Source of the DNA: Pseudonocardia kunmingensis
GTDB lineage: Bacteria > Actinomycetota > Actinomycetes > Mycobacteriales > Pseudonocardiaceae
Assembly (NCBI RefSeq): GCF_006716445.1
Contig: NZ_VFPA01000003.1
Span: 1,054,001 to 1,118,000, forward strand
Direction: 5' to 3'
DNA: 64,000 nucleotides
Shown here piece by piece: positions 16,700-24,745 of this stretch; positions within the stretch are counted from its first letter, which is position 1, and each line of letters starts with the position of its first letter. Position numbers and translations under genes: made by a program. A model generated the notes under the pieces. The model saw only the letters and a list, made by a program, of their open reading frames with translations. It was not told where the DNA came from and made no database searches.

Positions 16700-18423
16700 G
16701 CCGACACGATCCCGACCACGACGCGGTGTGTGCCAGCAGCGCCGCCCGCCGGGTCGTGGTCGCACCACCCGGAACCGGCAAGACCCACCTCGCGGCACGC
16801 CTAGCCGGATCGCTCATCCCGCACCTACCCTCCCCACCAGTGCCGGACACCACCGTCGGGGCGCGAGTGCTGTTGTTGACCTTCTCCAACCAGGCCACCG
16901 CCCAGCTAGCGCGAGCAGCCGCACAACAGCTCAGCGGCGGTGTCCGCCGCCGGGTCGTCGTCAGCAATTACCACAGCCTGTTCTGGACGGCAGTCCGCGC
17001 GCATCGCACCGCGCTCGGCCTCCCTCCTGAGCTGGAGGTGGTCAGCGCCAAGCGCCGGCTACAGGCGCTCACGGCCGTCGACCCCACCGCGGTCAAGCGA
17101 CTGAACAAGCTGCCGGGTCTGCTCGACGCATTCGCCGAGCAGAGGTTCCCCGTCTTCCGCGACGACCGCACCCCGGATGCCAGCCTCACCGCGCGCCTAC
17201 TTGCTGCGGTCGAGGCGGAGCACAAGGCCGGGCGCCTCGTCTTCGACGACTTCGGCGCCTTGTTCTGGCAGCTTCTGGACCACTTCCCCGCGCTGGAGGC
17301 CGCCTACCGCGCCAGATACCCGATCATCGTCGCCGACGAGCACCAGGACGCCTCCGCCCTCCAGGACGCCGTCATCCGCCGCCTGAACCCCGCCACGCTC
17401 GTTGTACTCGCCGACCCCATGCAGCTCATCCACGGTTTCCGCGGAGCCCGCGCCGAGCGCCTCGACGCCCACCTCCAAGACTGCGACGCCCAGTTCACTT
17501 TGTGCACCCCGCACCGCTGGCATGACCATCAGCACGCCGGGGAATGGCTACTCGCCGTCCGCGAACGGCTCGACGGCCGGGCCGCGCCAGCGGCACGGCT
17601 GGGGGGCGCACAGATCACGCGACGACCCGCCAAGTACGGCACCTCCGGCATGCTCGCACCCACCAAGTACGCCGTCAGCGCCGCGTTCAACGCGGGCCAC
17701 AAGAGAGTCGCCGTCCTCACCAGGAACAACGCCGACGCCGGACGCATCCGCAGCTACCTGACCCGGGAAGGGTGTCACCCGCGTGCTCGCACCGGCGGGA
17801 CCGACTTCGAGGACGCGCGCGCCCACCTCGAGGACCTCGCCACCCTGAGCGGCCCGCATGACATGGCGCACCACCTCGCGACCGCGGTAGCCGAGATCGT
17901 ACCGGATTTCCCGAACGGTCTGGCGAAGCAGATCGAGAAGCGACTGAAGCCTGACGGCGTGGACCTCAAGCGGTGCAGCCCTGATGCGGAACCCATTCTG
18001 AACGCTCTTAATGTGCTCTACCGCGACGGCACCGCCGTGTACTTCCCGGTCTTCGTACAGGTCCTCGACGCGTGCGAGAAGGCCGGGCATCATGTCCCGC
18101 CCTCCGACATGGTCAGGGCCATCCGCGACACCGCCACGACTACGACCGGCTGTCTCGACACCGACATCGTCGCAGCCTCGGGCCGGCTGCGAGCCGCGGC
18201 CCAACGTCCGCCTCGCGAAGTGGACGGCTTATACGTCATGACCGCCCATCAGTCCAAGGGCAAGGAGTTCGACGCCGTCATCATCGCCGACGCCACACAC
18301 CGCTCCTACCCGGAGGACCTAGAGGGCCGCAACCTGTTTTACGTCGCGCTCACCCGCGGCAGGTCCATGTGGACGATCATCGCCACCGACACCGACCACA
18401 CCCCCCTGCTTCGACACCTTTGA
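16696..18423 (+). CDS. gajB: GajB-like UvrD/Rep-family helicase (Gabija)
   Basis: The 575-residue protein begins with GTG at 16696, overlapping the gajA stop as GTGA; this start fits the helicase N-terminus. Superfamily 1A motifs are visible: Walker A APPGTGKTHLA near residue 22, motif Ia LLLTFSNQATAQLA, motif II VADEHQDAS near 212, motif III VVLADPMQLI, the late TAHQSKGKEFDAVII near 515 and motif VI YVALTRGR near 548. GajB partners GajA in phage defence, where it is thought to sense DNA ends or nucleotide depletion. Tight coupling supports a joint function with the upstream gene. No third gene is coupled. Confidence 0.87.
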   Translation: MSRHDPDHDAVCASSAARRVVVAPPGTGKTHLAARLAGSLIPHLPSPPVPDTTVGARVLLLTFSNQATAQLARAAAQQLSGGVRRRVVVSNYHSLFWTAVRAHRTALGLPPELEVVSAKRRLQALTAVDPTAVKRLNKLPGLLDAFAEQRFPVFRDDRTPDASLTARLLAAVEAEHKAGRLVFDDFGALFWQLLDHFPALEAAYRARYPIIVADEHQDASALQDAVIRRLNPATLVVLADPMQLIHGFRGARAERLDAHLQDCDAQFTLCTPHRWHDHQHAGEWLLAVRERLDGRAAPAARLGGAQITRRPAKYGTSGMLAPTKYAVSAAFNAGHKRVAVLTRNNADAGRIRSYLTREGCHPRARTGGTDFEDARAHLEDLATLSGPHDMAHHLATAVAEIVPDFPNGLAKQIEKRLKPDGVDLKRCSPDAEPILNALNVLYRDGTAVYFPVFVQVLDACEKAGHHVPPSDMVRAIRDTATTTTGCLDTDIVAASGRLRAAAQRPPREVDGLYVMTAHQSKGKEFDAVIIADATHRSYPEDLEGRNLFYVALTRGRSMWTIIATDTDHTPLLRHL

Positions 18424-18493
18424 GGCCCGCTGTCGTGCTGCCTGTACACCCGAACGCGACAGGGGCGAAACGACCGTCACCAGCGAGCAAGCC

Positions 18494-18735
18494 CATCGAC
18501 TTCGACGTACCCCGCTCGCTTCTACCTCGGCGACTCGCGCCTCGGCGTCACCGCACTACTGACCCTGCTCGAAACAACGCGCGGCACCGCCCGGAACAGG
18601 ATGTGGTGCTGGTGGGCTGGCCTCAGGGAGCTCAGGTCATTGAGGACGCTCTCGACGACCCTGCCCACCGGCTCGCTGCCAGGGGCTCCCCCGCCCGCTA
18701 CTTCAGCAACGGCATGCAAGGTGAAGGGGCAGGGT
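18494..18735 (+). pseudogene. Internally deleted cutinase-family copy
   Basis: The DNA from CATCGACTTCGACG to GTGAAGGGGCAGGG is a near copy of the intact cutinase gene at 34.7-35.4 kb. It covers the segments matching 34887-35100 and 35320-35360, with about 220 bases between them deleted and small indels elsewhere. The peptide RHRPEQDVVLVGWPQGAQ differs from the intact GWSQG nucleophile elbow by Ser to Pro, so even the core could not be catalytic. No start codon with ribosome site is present. The stretch from here to 19009 contains no other recognisable gene. Confidence 0.8.
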
Positions 18736-19009
18736 TGACCGTTCCCTCCGATGAAGTCAGCACGACGGCCGGATTCGCCGTCGCGCCCTCCGCTCGTAGA
18801 CGCCTCTGCTACGGACCGGAGTGGTCAAGGGGCCCAAGATCGGGTCCGACACCACGCCGACTCGCCTCAGGCATCAAGACACCGGCTCAGCGCCGGCGCC
18901 ATCACCCTTTCCCGGCGGGTGCGCCCGGACGATCGGGCCCCGCGGAGCTCGGAGTGGTGCACACGGTGCACGTCGTGCAACCCGTCCGCTTGCGCGGATC
19001 CGCCGGCGT

Positions 19010-19363
19010 CTAACAGCACGTCTGCAGATAGGCCTGCAGGTCGGCGAGGACGCTCATGGCGCCGGCCCGGTCCGACTGGTACAGCACGATCTTGCCGTCG
19101 CGACGGGACGTGACGATGCCGGCGCGACGCAGGACCGACAGCTGCTCCGATGCGGTCGACTGGCCGATGCCGATCTGCTCGGCCACCTCACCCACCGACA
19201 GCTCGGCACCCCGGGCGAACAGCAGCATGATCCGCTGCCGGTTCGGGCTGCTCAGAGCCTTCAGGAACTCCCGGGTGGTCGCGCTCAGCTCGACCGGCAG
19301 CGGGTCGAGCGCCTCTGCCCGCGGCCGGCGCGCCGCCTCGCTCCTGCCGCCATCCACGCTCAT
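19010..19363 (-). CDS. arsR: ArsR/SmtB-family transcriptional repressor
   Basis: The 117-residue protein has an ArsR winged helix-turn-helix (about 30-105; LKALSSPNRQRIMLLF, GEVAEQIGIGQSTASEQLSVL and a wing). It lacks the common CxC in helix 3 but ends in a CC pair at the very C-terminus (LQTCC), which could bind As(III) or another soft metal. It is divergent from the flavoprotein gene at 19423. A palindromic site lies between them, so it probably represses that gene and itself. Confidence 0.88.
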   Translation of the reverse strand: MSVDGGRSEAARRPRAEALDPLPVELSATTREFLKALSSPNRQRIMLLFARGAELSVGEVAEQIGIGQSTASEQLSVLRRAGIVTSRRDGKIVLYQSDRAGAMSVLADLQAYLQTCC

Positions 19364-19388
19364 GTGTCCAGTGTCCCAGAGATTCTTC

Positions 19389-19416
19389 TCGTCATCTCGC
19401 GAAATGACGATATGAT
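19389..19416 (+). promoter_or_regulatory. Palindromic ArsR operator with -10 element
   Basis: TCGTCAT (19389-19395) and ATGACGA (19404-19410) form a perfect 7-bp inverted repeat around CTCGCGAA. TATGAT follows at 19411-19416 as a good -10 box. The ATG at 19423 begins seven bases after it, so the flavoprotein mRNA is probably leaderless and the operator covers the promoter. Confidence 0.6.
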
Positions 19417-19422
19417 GCGGTC

Positions 19423-20496
19423 ATGACGACGATCTCTCACCCTTTGGTGATCATCGGCGGTGGTCAGTCGGGGCTGGCCGCCGCCCGCGAAGCCCAGCGG
19501 CGAGGCGTCCGCCCGCTGGTACTGGAGGCTCGCGACCGGCCCAGCGGCTCCTGGCCGGACTACTACGACAGCCTGCGGCTGTTCTCGCCGGCCCGTTTCA
19601 GCGCGATGCCCGACGCCACGTTCCCGGGGGATCCCGACCACTACCCCAGCCGCGACGAGGTCACCGAGTACCTGACCAGCTACGCCGACCGCCTCGACGT
19701 CGAGATCCGCACCTCCGTGCGGGTGGCCGCGGTGAGCGCGAGACCGGGCGGCGGCTTCCTCGTCTCCACCGTCGGGGGCGACGAGATCGAGACGGCGGGA
19801 GTGGTTGCCGCATCGGGGTCGTTCGACAACCCCTACCTGCCGTTGCTGGCCGGACAGGACCAGTTCCAGGGCCGCATCCTGCATGCGGCCGACTTCCGCT
19901 CCCCCGCAGCCCATGTCGGCGAACGCGTGGTCGTGGTCGGGGGTGGCAACTCGGCCGTCCAGATCGCCTATGACCTCGCTGCCGTCGCGACCACGACGAT
20001 CGCGTCCCGCAGCCCTCTGCAGCTCGTCGCGCAGCAGCCCGACGGCCGCGACATCCACCACCGCCTCACCGCCGGCTTCGACGACTTCCCCCTGGAATGG
20101 CTGGCGCCGCTGCTGACCAGCACTCTCGTGCTCGATCCAGGGAAGTACGGCGCGGCGCTGAACACGGGTGTGATGGACCGCCGCCCGATGTTCACCGCGT
20201 TCGACGCCGACACGGTCGTGTGGCCGGACGGGTCGCGCGAGCACGTCGACACGGTCGTCTTCGCCACCGGCTACCGCCCCAACCTGGATTATCTGGAACC
20301 ACTCAGCGCGTTGCAGAACGGCATGCCGGTGCACGTCGGCGGCATCTCCACCACGCACCCGGGGCTCGCCTACACGGGGCTCGAGCTCCAGCGCTCGTTC
20401 GCCTCCAACACCTTGCGCGGGGTGAGCCGCGACGCTGCGCACGTCCTGGGACCGCTCAGCGCGCACGTCCGCGGCGCCTACACCGCCGTCGCCTGA
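19423..20496 (+). CDS. FAD/NAD(P)-dependent monooxygenase, ArsO/CzcO-like
   Basis: The 357-residue protein has an N-terminal FAD Rossmann motif (IIGGGQSGLAAAREAQRRG, residues 9-27). The second, NAD(P)-binding motif is VVVVGGGNSAVQIAYDLA near 168-185. A late ATGYRPN motif near 283 is typical of flavin monooxygenases and of the ArsO group found in arsenic islands. The reaction of ArsO is not settled; oxidation of arsenicals is inferred from context. It stands divergent to an ArsR gene and shares similar architecture with the gene at 20842-21945. Convergent to DUF3040. Confidence 0.82.
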   Translation: MTTISHPLVIIGGGQSGLAAAREAQRRGVRPLVLEARDRPSGSWPDYYDSLRLFSPARFSAMPDATFPGDPDHYPSRDEVTEYLTSYADRLDVEIRTSVRVAAVSARPGGGFLVSTVGGDEIETAGVVAASGSFDNPYLPLLAGQDQFQGRILHAADFRSPAAHVGERVVVVGGGNSAVQIAYDLAAVATTTIASRSPLQLVAQQPDGRDIHHRLTAGFDDFPLEWLAPLLTSTLVLDPGKYGAALNTGVMDRRPMFTAFDADTVVWPDGSREHVDTVVFATGYRPNLDYLEPLSALQNGMPVHVGGISTTHPGLAYTGLELQRSFASNTLRGVSRDAAHVLGPLSAHVRGAYTAVA

Positions 20497-20511
20497 CCGC
20501 GGCCACTCGGG

Positions 20512-20542
20512 CCCCGAGCCAGTCGTGTCCGGCGGCTCGGGC
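20512..20542. terminator. Hairpin between convergent genes
   Basis: CCCGAGCC (20513-20520) pairs with GGCTCGGG (20534-20541) around a 13-base loop. It lies between two convergent stop codons. There is no U-tract, as is common for actinobacterial terminators, so it could act in both directions. Confidence 0.45.
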
Positions 20543-20551
20543 GCCTGGCGG

Positions 20552-20815
20552 TCATCGGTCGGAGGTGCGTCGAGCCACCTTGACGAGCCAGGCGACCGGG
20601 GTCGAGGCGAGGACGAGTCCGGCGCCGGTGAGCAAGCCGTCTGCCGTCGTGAACAACGACCCCAGCAGCATCGCCGCCGCGACCGCGACGAGTGACAGGG
20701 CGATGGCTCGCGGCAGCGGATCCGGGCAGCGGAACTCCTCGAGCATGCGCGCGAGCGCCGGTTCCTCCCGGCGCAGGTGTCCTTCGATGCCGATCAGCTT
20801 CCGTTGTTCCGACAT
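20552..20815 (-). CDS. DUF3040 membrane protein
   Basis: The 87-residue protein starts at ATG 20815 (MSEQRKLIGIEGHLRREEPA). It has a short amphipathic N-terminus beginning with the family-typical E-x-x-L-R-x-E-E-P-x-L-A motif. Two transmembrane segments follow (about 38-55 and 58-80). DUF3040 proteins are small actinobacterial membrane proteins of unknown function. It lies 26 bases downstream of the flavoprotein gene on the same strand and may be the last gene of that operon. Confidence 0.8.
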   Translation of the reverse strand: MSEQRKLIGIEGHLRREEPALARMLEEFRCPDPLPRAIALSLVAVAAAMLLGSLFTTADGLLTGAGLVLASTPVAWLVKVARRTSDR

Positions 20816-20841
20816 GTCTCGCGGTCTCGCTCCTCGCGGGA

Positions 20842-21945
20842 TCAGTTCGCTGAGCGTGCGTCGGTCATGGTGTGGAGGTCGCTGAGGACCTGGGTGATCG
20901 CTGCCTTGGCCGTGCGGCCGGCGCCGATGAGCGTTGCGGACGCGGTGCCGGTCCAGTCGCCGTAGCTGAGCAGGTGCAGCCGAGGGTGGTCGATGGAACG
21001 GGTGCCCTCGGTGCGGGGAACGCCGGTGGCGGCGATGCTGAGCTGGAGCGTGTCGAGGTGGCGCAGGTCGGGCCGGAAGCCGGTGCACCAGATGATCGCG
21101 TCGGCCCGCTGGACCCGCCCGTCGCTCCAGGCGATGCCCTCGGGCGTGAGCCGCTGGAACATCGGCTCGGCTCGCAGGACGCCCCGCCCGCGTGCCGCGA
21201 GCACGGGCGGGACCATGACGATGTCGCCGAGGCCGGCCACCCCGGCAGAGGGCTCGCCGTGGCGCGCGGCGAGGGCGCGTTGCGTGGCGAGATCGAACAG
21301 CACGCGGCCGTCGACGTCGTCGGGCAGGAACCGCGGCGGCCGGGCCGTCGCCCAGGTCGTGTCGGCCACGGTGGAGACCTCGGCCAGGATCTGGGCGGCG
21401 GAGTTGCCGCCCCCGACGACCACGACCCGCTGGCCGGCGAACGGCGCAGGCCCCCGGTAGGACACGGTGTGGAGCTGGCGGCCACCAAAGAGGTCCCAAC
21501 CCGGGTAACGCGGCAGGTGCGGGCACCGCCAGGAACCGGTGGCGCTGATGACCGCGCGTGCACGCCACGTCTGCTGTGGCGCCCGGACCTCGAACTGCTC
21601 GCCTCGCGCGACGACCTGCTCGACCGCGACGTTGTGGTGCACCGGCAGGTCGTGGCGGGATTCGTAGTCGGCCAGGTAGCCGCGTACGTGCCCGGCCGTG
21701 GGGAAGGGTTCCCCCGCCTGCTCGGGCATCCACCAGCCCGGGAGCGGGCTGTAGCGGGCCGGTGAGAACAGCCGCAGCGACTCCCAGCCGTGCCGCCAGG
21801 CCCCTCCGGGCCCGGTCTGAGCGTCCAGTATCGCGAAATCGGCCTTCGCTCGGCGCAGGAAGTAGCCCGCGGCGAGGCCGGCCTGGCCGCCTCCGATCAC
21901 CACCACATCGGCGCTGTGCCGAGCGGCGTCCCGCAGGGCGGTCAC
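20842..21945 (-). CDS. FAD/NAD(P)-dependent monooxygenase, ArsO-like (second copy)
   Basis: The 367-residue protein has the FAD motif VVIGGGQAGLAAGYFLRRA (about 15-33), an NADPH motif VVVVGGGNSAAQILAEV near 170 and WCTGFRPDLRHL near 292. It belongs to the same family as the product of 19423-20496 but is clearly divergent. The start overlaps the stop of arsC at 21942 by four bases, so it is translated in one operon with two arsenate reductases, an Acr3 pump and an ArsR. An arsenic-linked oxidation is inferred from this context. Confidence 0.85.
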   Translation of the reverse strand: MTALRDAARHSADVVVIGGGQAGLAAGYFLRRAKADFAILDAQTGPGGAWRHGWESLRLFSPARYSPLPGWWMPEQAGEPFPTAGHVRGYLADYESRHDLPVHHNVAVEQVVARGEQFEVRAPQQTWRARAVISATGSWRCPHLPRYPGWDLFGGRQLHTVSYRGPAPFAGQRVVVVGGGNSAAQILAEVSTVADTTWATARPPRFLPDDVDGRVLFDLATQRALAARHGEPSAGVAGLGDIVMVPPVLAARGRGVLRAEPMFQRLTPEGIAWSDGRVQRADAIIWCTGFRPDLRHLDTLQLSIAATGVPRTEGTRSIDHPRLHLLSYGDWTGTASATLIGAGRTAKAAITQVLSDLHTMTDARSAN

Positions 21946-22352
21946 GCCGTCGGTGAGAGCTCGTGGAGCAGCCCGTGCACCCGGGCATCGATGTCGTCGC
22001 GGATCAGGCGCATCCGCTCGATGCCCTCGATGCCGCGCTCGGACGGCTCGTCGGTGTCCCAGTTGCGCAGGTCAACCCCATCGGGGGCCTCGACGTGGGC
22101 TTCCCGGCCGAGGGTGACGACGAGGTCGACGCTGCGGAGCAGATCCTGATCGATCGGCTTGGGCGTCTCACCGGACATGTCCGCGCCCACCTCGGCGAGC
22201 ACCTCGGCCGACATGGCGTTGATCGACGCGCCCGGGTTCGTGCCGGCCGAGTGCGCGACGACCCGACCCGCGGCGGCCTTGCGCATGAGCCCGGCGGCCA
22301 TCTGGGACTTGCCGCCGTTGCGGACGCAGACGAACAGCACCTGCGGGGTCAC
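21942..22352 (-). CDS. arsC: Arsenate reductase, low-MW phosphatase fold (mycothiol-coupled type)
   Basis: The 136-residue protein has a phosphatase P-loop CVRNGGKSQMA (residues 9-19), in which the usual Arg of C-x5-R is Lys. This N-G-G-K-S form is known from the corynebacterial enzymes that reduce arsenate through a mycothiol adduct. The RDDIDARV motif near the C-terminus carries the family's conserved acid. Arsenate is reduced to arsenite for export. It overlaps both neighbours by four bases. Confidence 0.88.
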   Translation of the reverse strand: MTPQVLFVCVRNGGKSQMAAGLMRKAAAGRVVAHSAGTNPGASINAMSAEVLAEVGADMSGETPKPIDQDLLRSVDLVVTLGREAHVEAPDGVDLRNWDTDEPSERGIEGIERMRLIRDDIDARVHGLLHELSPTA

Positions 22353-22789
22353 CGGGTTGCGCTCTCCGTCGACGGGGTGACCCCCAGCTCGGCGAGCAGC
22401 GCGCGCACACGGGCGTCGATGTCATCGCGGATCGGGCGGATCTCCCCGGCCGCCTTGCCGGCCGGATCGGTCAGCTCCCAGTCGAGGTAGCGCTTGCCCG
22501 GGAAGACCGGACAGGCGTCACCGCAGCCCATGGTGATGACGACGTCGGAGGCCTCGACGGCATCGACGGTGAGCTTCTTGGGCTTCTCCGCGGACAGGTC
22601 GATACCCAGCTCGGCCATCACCTCGCGGACGGCCGGGTTGACCGCGTCCGCGGGCTCGGAGCCCGCGGAGCGGACCTCGACGGCGCCGCGGGCGTGGTGA
22701 GCGAGCAGGGCAGCCGCCATCTGCGAGCGGCCCGCGTTGTGCACGCAGACGAACAGGACCGTCGGGATCGGTGCGGGGTTCTCGGTCAT
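22349..22789 (-). CDS. arsC: Arsenate reductase, low-MW phosphatase fold
   Basis: The 146-residue protein starts at ATG 22789. It has the classical P-loop CVHNAGRSQMA (residues 15-25) and a second cysteine pair region MGCGDACPVFPG (about 87-98). That is typical of thioredoxin-linked ArsC enzymes, which relay the disulfide between Cys residues. The tail RPIRDDIDARVRALL completes the fold. Its start overlaps the acr3 stop and its stop overlaps the next arsC, so the operon carries two chemically different reductases side by side. Confidence 0.92.
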   Translation of the reverse strand: MTENPAPIPTVLFVCVHNAGRSQMAAALLAHHARGAVEVRSAGSEPADAVNPAVREVMAELGIDLSAEKPKKLTVDAVEASDVVITMGCGDACPVFPGKRYLDWELTDPAGKAAGEIRPIRDDIDARVRALLAELGVTPSTESATR

Positions 22790-23889
22790 CAGGACTCCTT
22801 GGCGGCCGGGGTGGCCGTCGTCGGCGTTCCGCCGTGCCAGCGGCGGCGGGCGGCGAGCGAGACGTAGACGAGTGCGACGAGCACGGGAACCTCGATCAGG
22901 GGGCCGACCACACCGGCGAGCGCCTGGCCGGAGGTGACGCCGAAGGTGGCGATCGCGACGGCGATGGCGAGCTCGAAGTTGTTGCCCGCCGCCGTGAACG
23001 CCAGCGTGGTGGTCCGCTCGTAGTTCAGGCCGATCGCGCGCCCGAGGGCGTAGGAGCCGGCCCACATGATTGCGAAGTAGGCCAGCAGCGGCAACGCGAT
23101 GCGCGCGACGTCGAGCGGCTGCCCCAGGATCGCGTCGCCCTGCAGGGCGAACAGGATGACGATGGTGAACAGGAGCCCGTAGAGGGCGAACGGCCCGATG
23201 CGGGGCAGGAGCCGGGTCTCGTACCACTCCCGTCCCTTCGCGCGCTCGCCGAAGCGGCGGGTCAGGTAGCCGGCGGCCAGCGGGATACCGAGGAAGATCA
23301 GGACGTTGAGGGCGATCTCCCAGGGGGAGACGTCGAGGGCGGTCTGGGGCAGGCCGAGCCACCCGGGCAGCAGGTCGAGGTAGAACCAGCCGAGCGCGGC
23401 GAAGGCGATCAGCTGGAACACCGAGTTCAGCGCGACCAGGACGGCGGCGGCCTCGCGGTCGCCACAGGCGAGGTCGTTCCAGATGATCACCATGGCGATA
23501 CACCGGGCGAGCCCGACGATGATCAGCCCGGTGCGGTACTCGGGCAGGTCCGGCAGCAGCAGCCAGGCCAGGGCGAACATCAGCGCAGGCCCGAACACCC
23601 AGTTCAGCACCAGCGACGACACCAGCAGCCGACGGTCGCCGGTCACGGTGTCGAGGCGGTCGTAGCGCACCTTCGCCAGCACCGGGTACATCATGATCAG
23701 CAGACCGAGCGCGATCGGGAGCGAGATGCTCTGGATCGCGATGGTGTCGAGCGCGGCGCCGAGCCCGGGGATCAGTCGGCCCGCGACCAGGCCCAGCGCC
23801 ATTGCGGCGAGGATCCACGCCGGGAGGAACCGGTCCAGCGTCGAGAGCCGGGCGGCGACCGGCGCCTCGAGTTCAGGGGTGGTGCTCAT
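22789..23889 (-). CDS. arsB: Arsenite efflux transporter, ACR3 family
   Basis: The 366-residue protein has ten hydrophobic segments in the bile acid/arsenite permease fold. Family motifs include LGLLIMMYPVLAKVRY, the conserved Cys in LARCIAMVIIWNDLACGD (about 148-165), and the TTLAFTAAGNNFELAIAV segment near the C-terminus. The conserved Cys in helix 4 and the Glu in NNFELA are required in known Acr3 pumps. It exports As(III), and possibly Sb(III), across the cytoplasmic membrane. It lies between arsR and two arsC genes with four-base overlaps. The symbol acr3 is equally suitable. Confidence 0.95.
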   Translation of the reverse strand: MSTTPELEAPVAARLSTLDRFLPAWILAAMALGLVAGRLIPGLGAALDTIAIQSISLPIALGLLIMMYPVLAKVRYDRLDTVTGDRRLLVSSLVLNWVFGPALMFALAWLLLPDLPEYRTGLIIVGLARCIAMVIIWNDLACGDREAAAVLVALNSVFQLIAFAALGWFYLDLLPGWLGLPQTALDVSPWEIALNVLIFLGIPLAAGYLTRRFGERAKGREWYETRLLPRIGPFALYGLLFTIVILFALQGDAILGQPLDVARIALPLLAYFAIMWAGSYALGRAIGLNYERTTTLAFTAAGNNFELAIAVAIATFGVTSGQALAGVVGPLIEVPVLVALVYVSLAARRRWHGGTPTTATPAAKES

Positions 23890-24254
23890 GCGTTCACTTC
23901 CAGGTCGTGTGGGGTGGGCGAGAGCGCCTGCGCGAGGGCGGCCAGCGTGCCGGGCACCACGCGGTAGTAGATCCAGGTGCCGCGGCGCTCGCCCGTGATC
24001 AGCCCGGCCTCGCGCAGCACCTTGAGGTGGTGGCTGATCGTGGGCCCCGACAGGTCGAAGTCAGGGGTCAGGTCGCAGACGCAGGCCTCACCCGATGCGT
24101 GCGCGGTGATCAGGCTCAGCAGGCGCAGCCGGGTGGGGTCGGCGACCGCCTTGAACCGGGCCGCGAGCTCGGTGGCCTCGTCCGGGCTCAGCGCGGGACG
24201 ACTGAGTGACGTCGGTTCGCAGGCGTCGACGAGCGGCAGCTCCTGCTTTGACAT
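23886..24254 (-). CDS. arsR: ArsR-family arsenic-responsive repressor
   Basis: The 122-residue protein has a winged helix-turn-helix (about 28-112) with the classical arsenite site CVCDL in helix 3 (residues 58-62) and the recognition helix SGPTISHHLKVLREAGL. It heads the operon arsR-acr3-arsC-arsC-arsO on the minus strand and should repress it. The ATG at 24254 is directly downstream of a promoter-like pair, suggesting a leaderless message. Confidence 0.93.
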   Translation of the reverse strand: MSKQELPLVDACEPTSLSRPALSPDEATELAARFKAVADPTRLRLLSLITAHASGEACVCDLTPDFDLSGPTISHHLKVLREAGLITGERRGTWIYYRVVPGTLAALAQALSPTPHDLEVNA

Positions 24255-24260
24255 ACGTCT

Positions 24261-24289
24261 ATCTTCAGGGACATCGAACCAGTCTGCAA
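24261..24289 (-). promoter_or_regulatory. Promoter of the arsR-acr3-arsC operon
   Basis: On the minus strand TTGCAG (24284-24289) and GAAGAT (24261-24266) are separated by 17 bases. The start codon at 24254 follows six bases after the -10 box, consistent with a leaderless transcript. Confidence 0.5.
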
Positions 24290-24328
24290 GGTGAGGGCCA
24301 CCACGGCCCCTGACGGGGACGGGCCTCG

Positions 24329-24736
24329 TCAGGCGGAATGCCGGTGGCGGCTCTCGTCGTCGCCCATCCCGTCTGCATTCCCCGAGCTGCAGATGCTCGA
24401 CGGGGCGAGCAGGACGCCGCCCGGACGAAGGGCGTCCTGCAAGATCTGGAACGGTTCGTCGCGTAGCCGGTACCAGCTCCAGGTACCACGGCGTTCCCGG
24501 TGCAGGATCCCCGCGTCGACGAGCACGCGCATGTGGTGACTCAGGGAGGACTGCGGCATGTCGATGCGCGCGGCGATGTCGCAGAAGCACACGGCGCCGT
24601 CGGGCGCGGAACGCGCCATGGCAACGAGTTCGATCCGCAGCGGGTCGGAGAGTGCCTTGAACACCGTGGCGGCCCGCTCCGGGGTGACGGGGTCGGTGTG
24701 AGCGACGTCGTCGGCGGGCGCGGGCAGGGACGGCAC
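24329..24736 (-). CDS. ArsR-family repressor
   Basis: The 135-residue protein has an ArsR helix-turn-helix (about 20-105; ATVFKALSDPLRIELV, MPQSSLSHHMRVLVDAGIL) and the CFCDIA cysteine pair in helix 3 (about 50-55). It is clearly different from the repressor just downstream on the same strand. A C-terminal extension (residues 105-135) contains one further Cys. It is located between the arsenic operon and the phosphate block, and either could be its target. Confidence 0.88.
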   Translation of the reverse strand: MPSLPAPADDVAHTDPVTPERAATVFKALSDPLRIELVAMARSAPDGAVCFCDIAARIDMPQSSLSHHMRVLVDAGILHRERRGTWSWYRLRDEPFQILQDALRPGGVLLAPSSICSSGNADGMGDDESRHRHSA

Positions 24737-24745
24737 ACCTCCACC

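Noticed and set aside
20552..21988. One large protein spanning the second ArsO-like gene and the DUF3040 gene in a shifted frame
   Set aside because: The frame is Arg/Pro-rich across the flavoprotein gene; only its last 87 residues are a real gene.
22771..23967. Plus-strand open frame opposite acr3 with acidic, repetitive product
   Set aside because: The product (GDGDGELE, QRDQDG patterns) is the antisense of a membrane protein gene and has no independent support.
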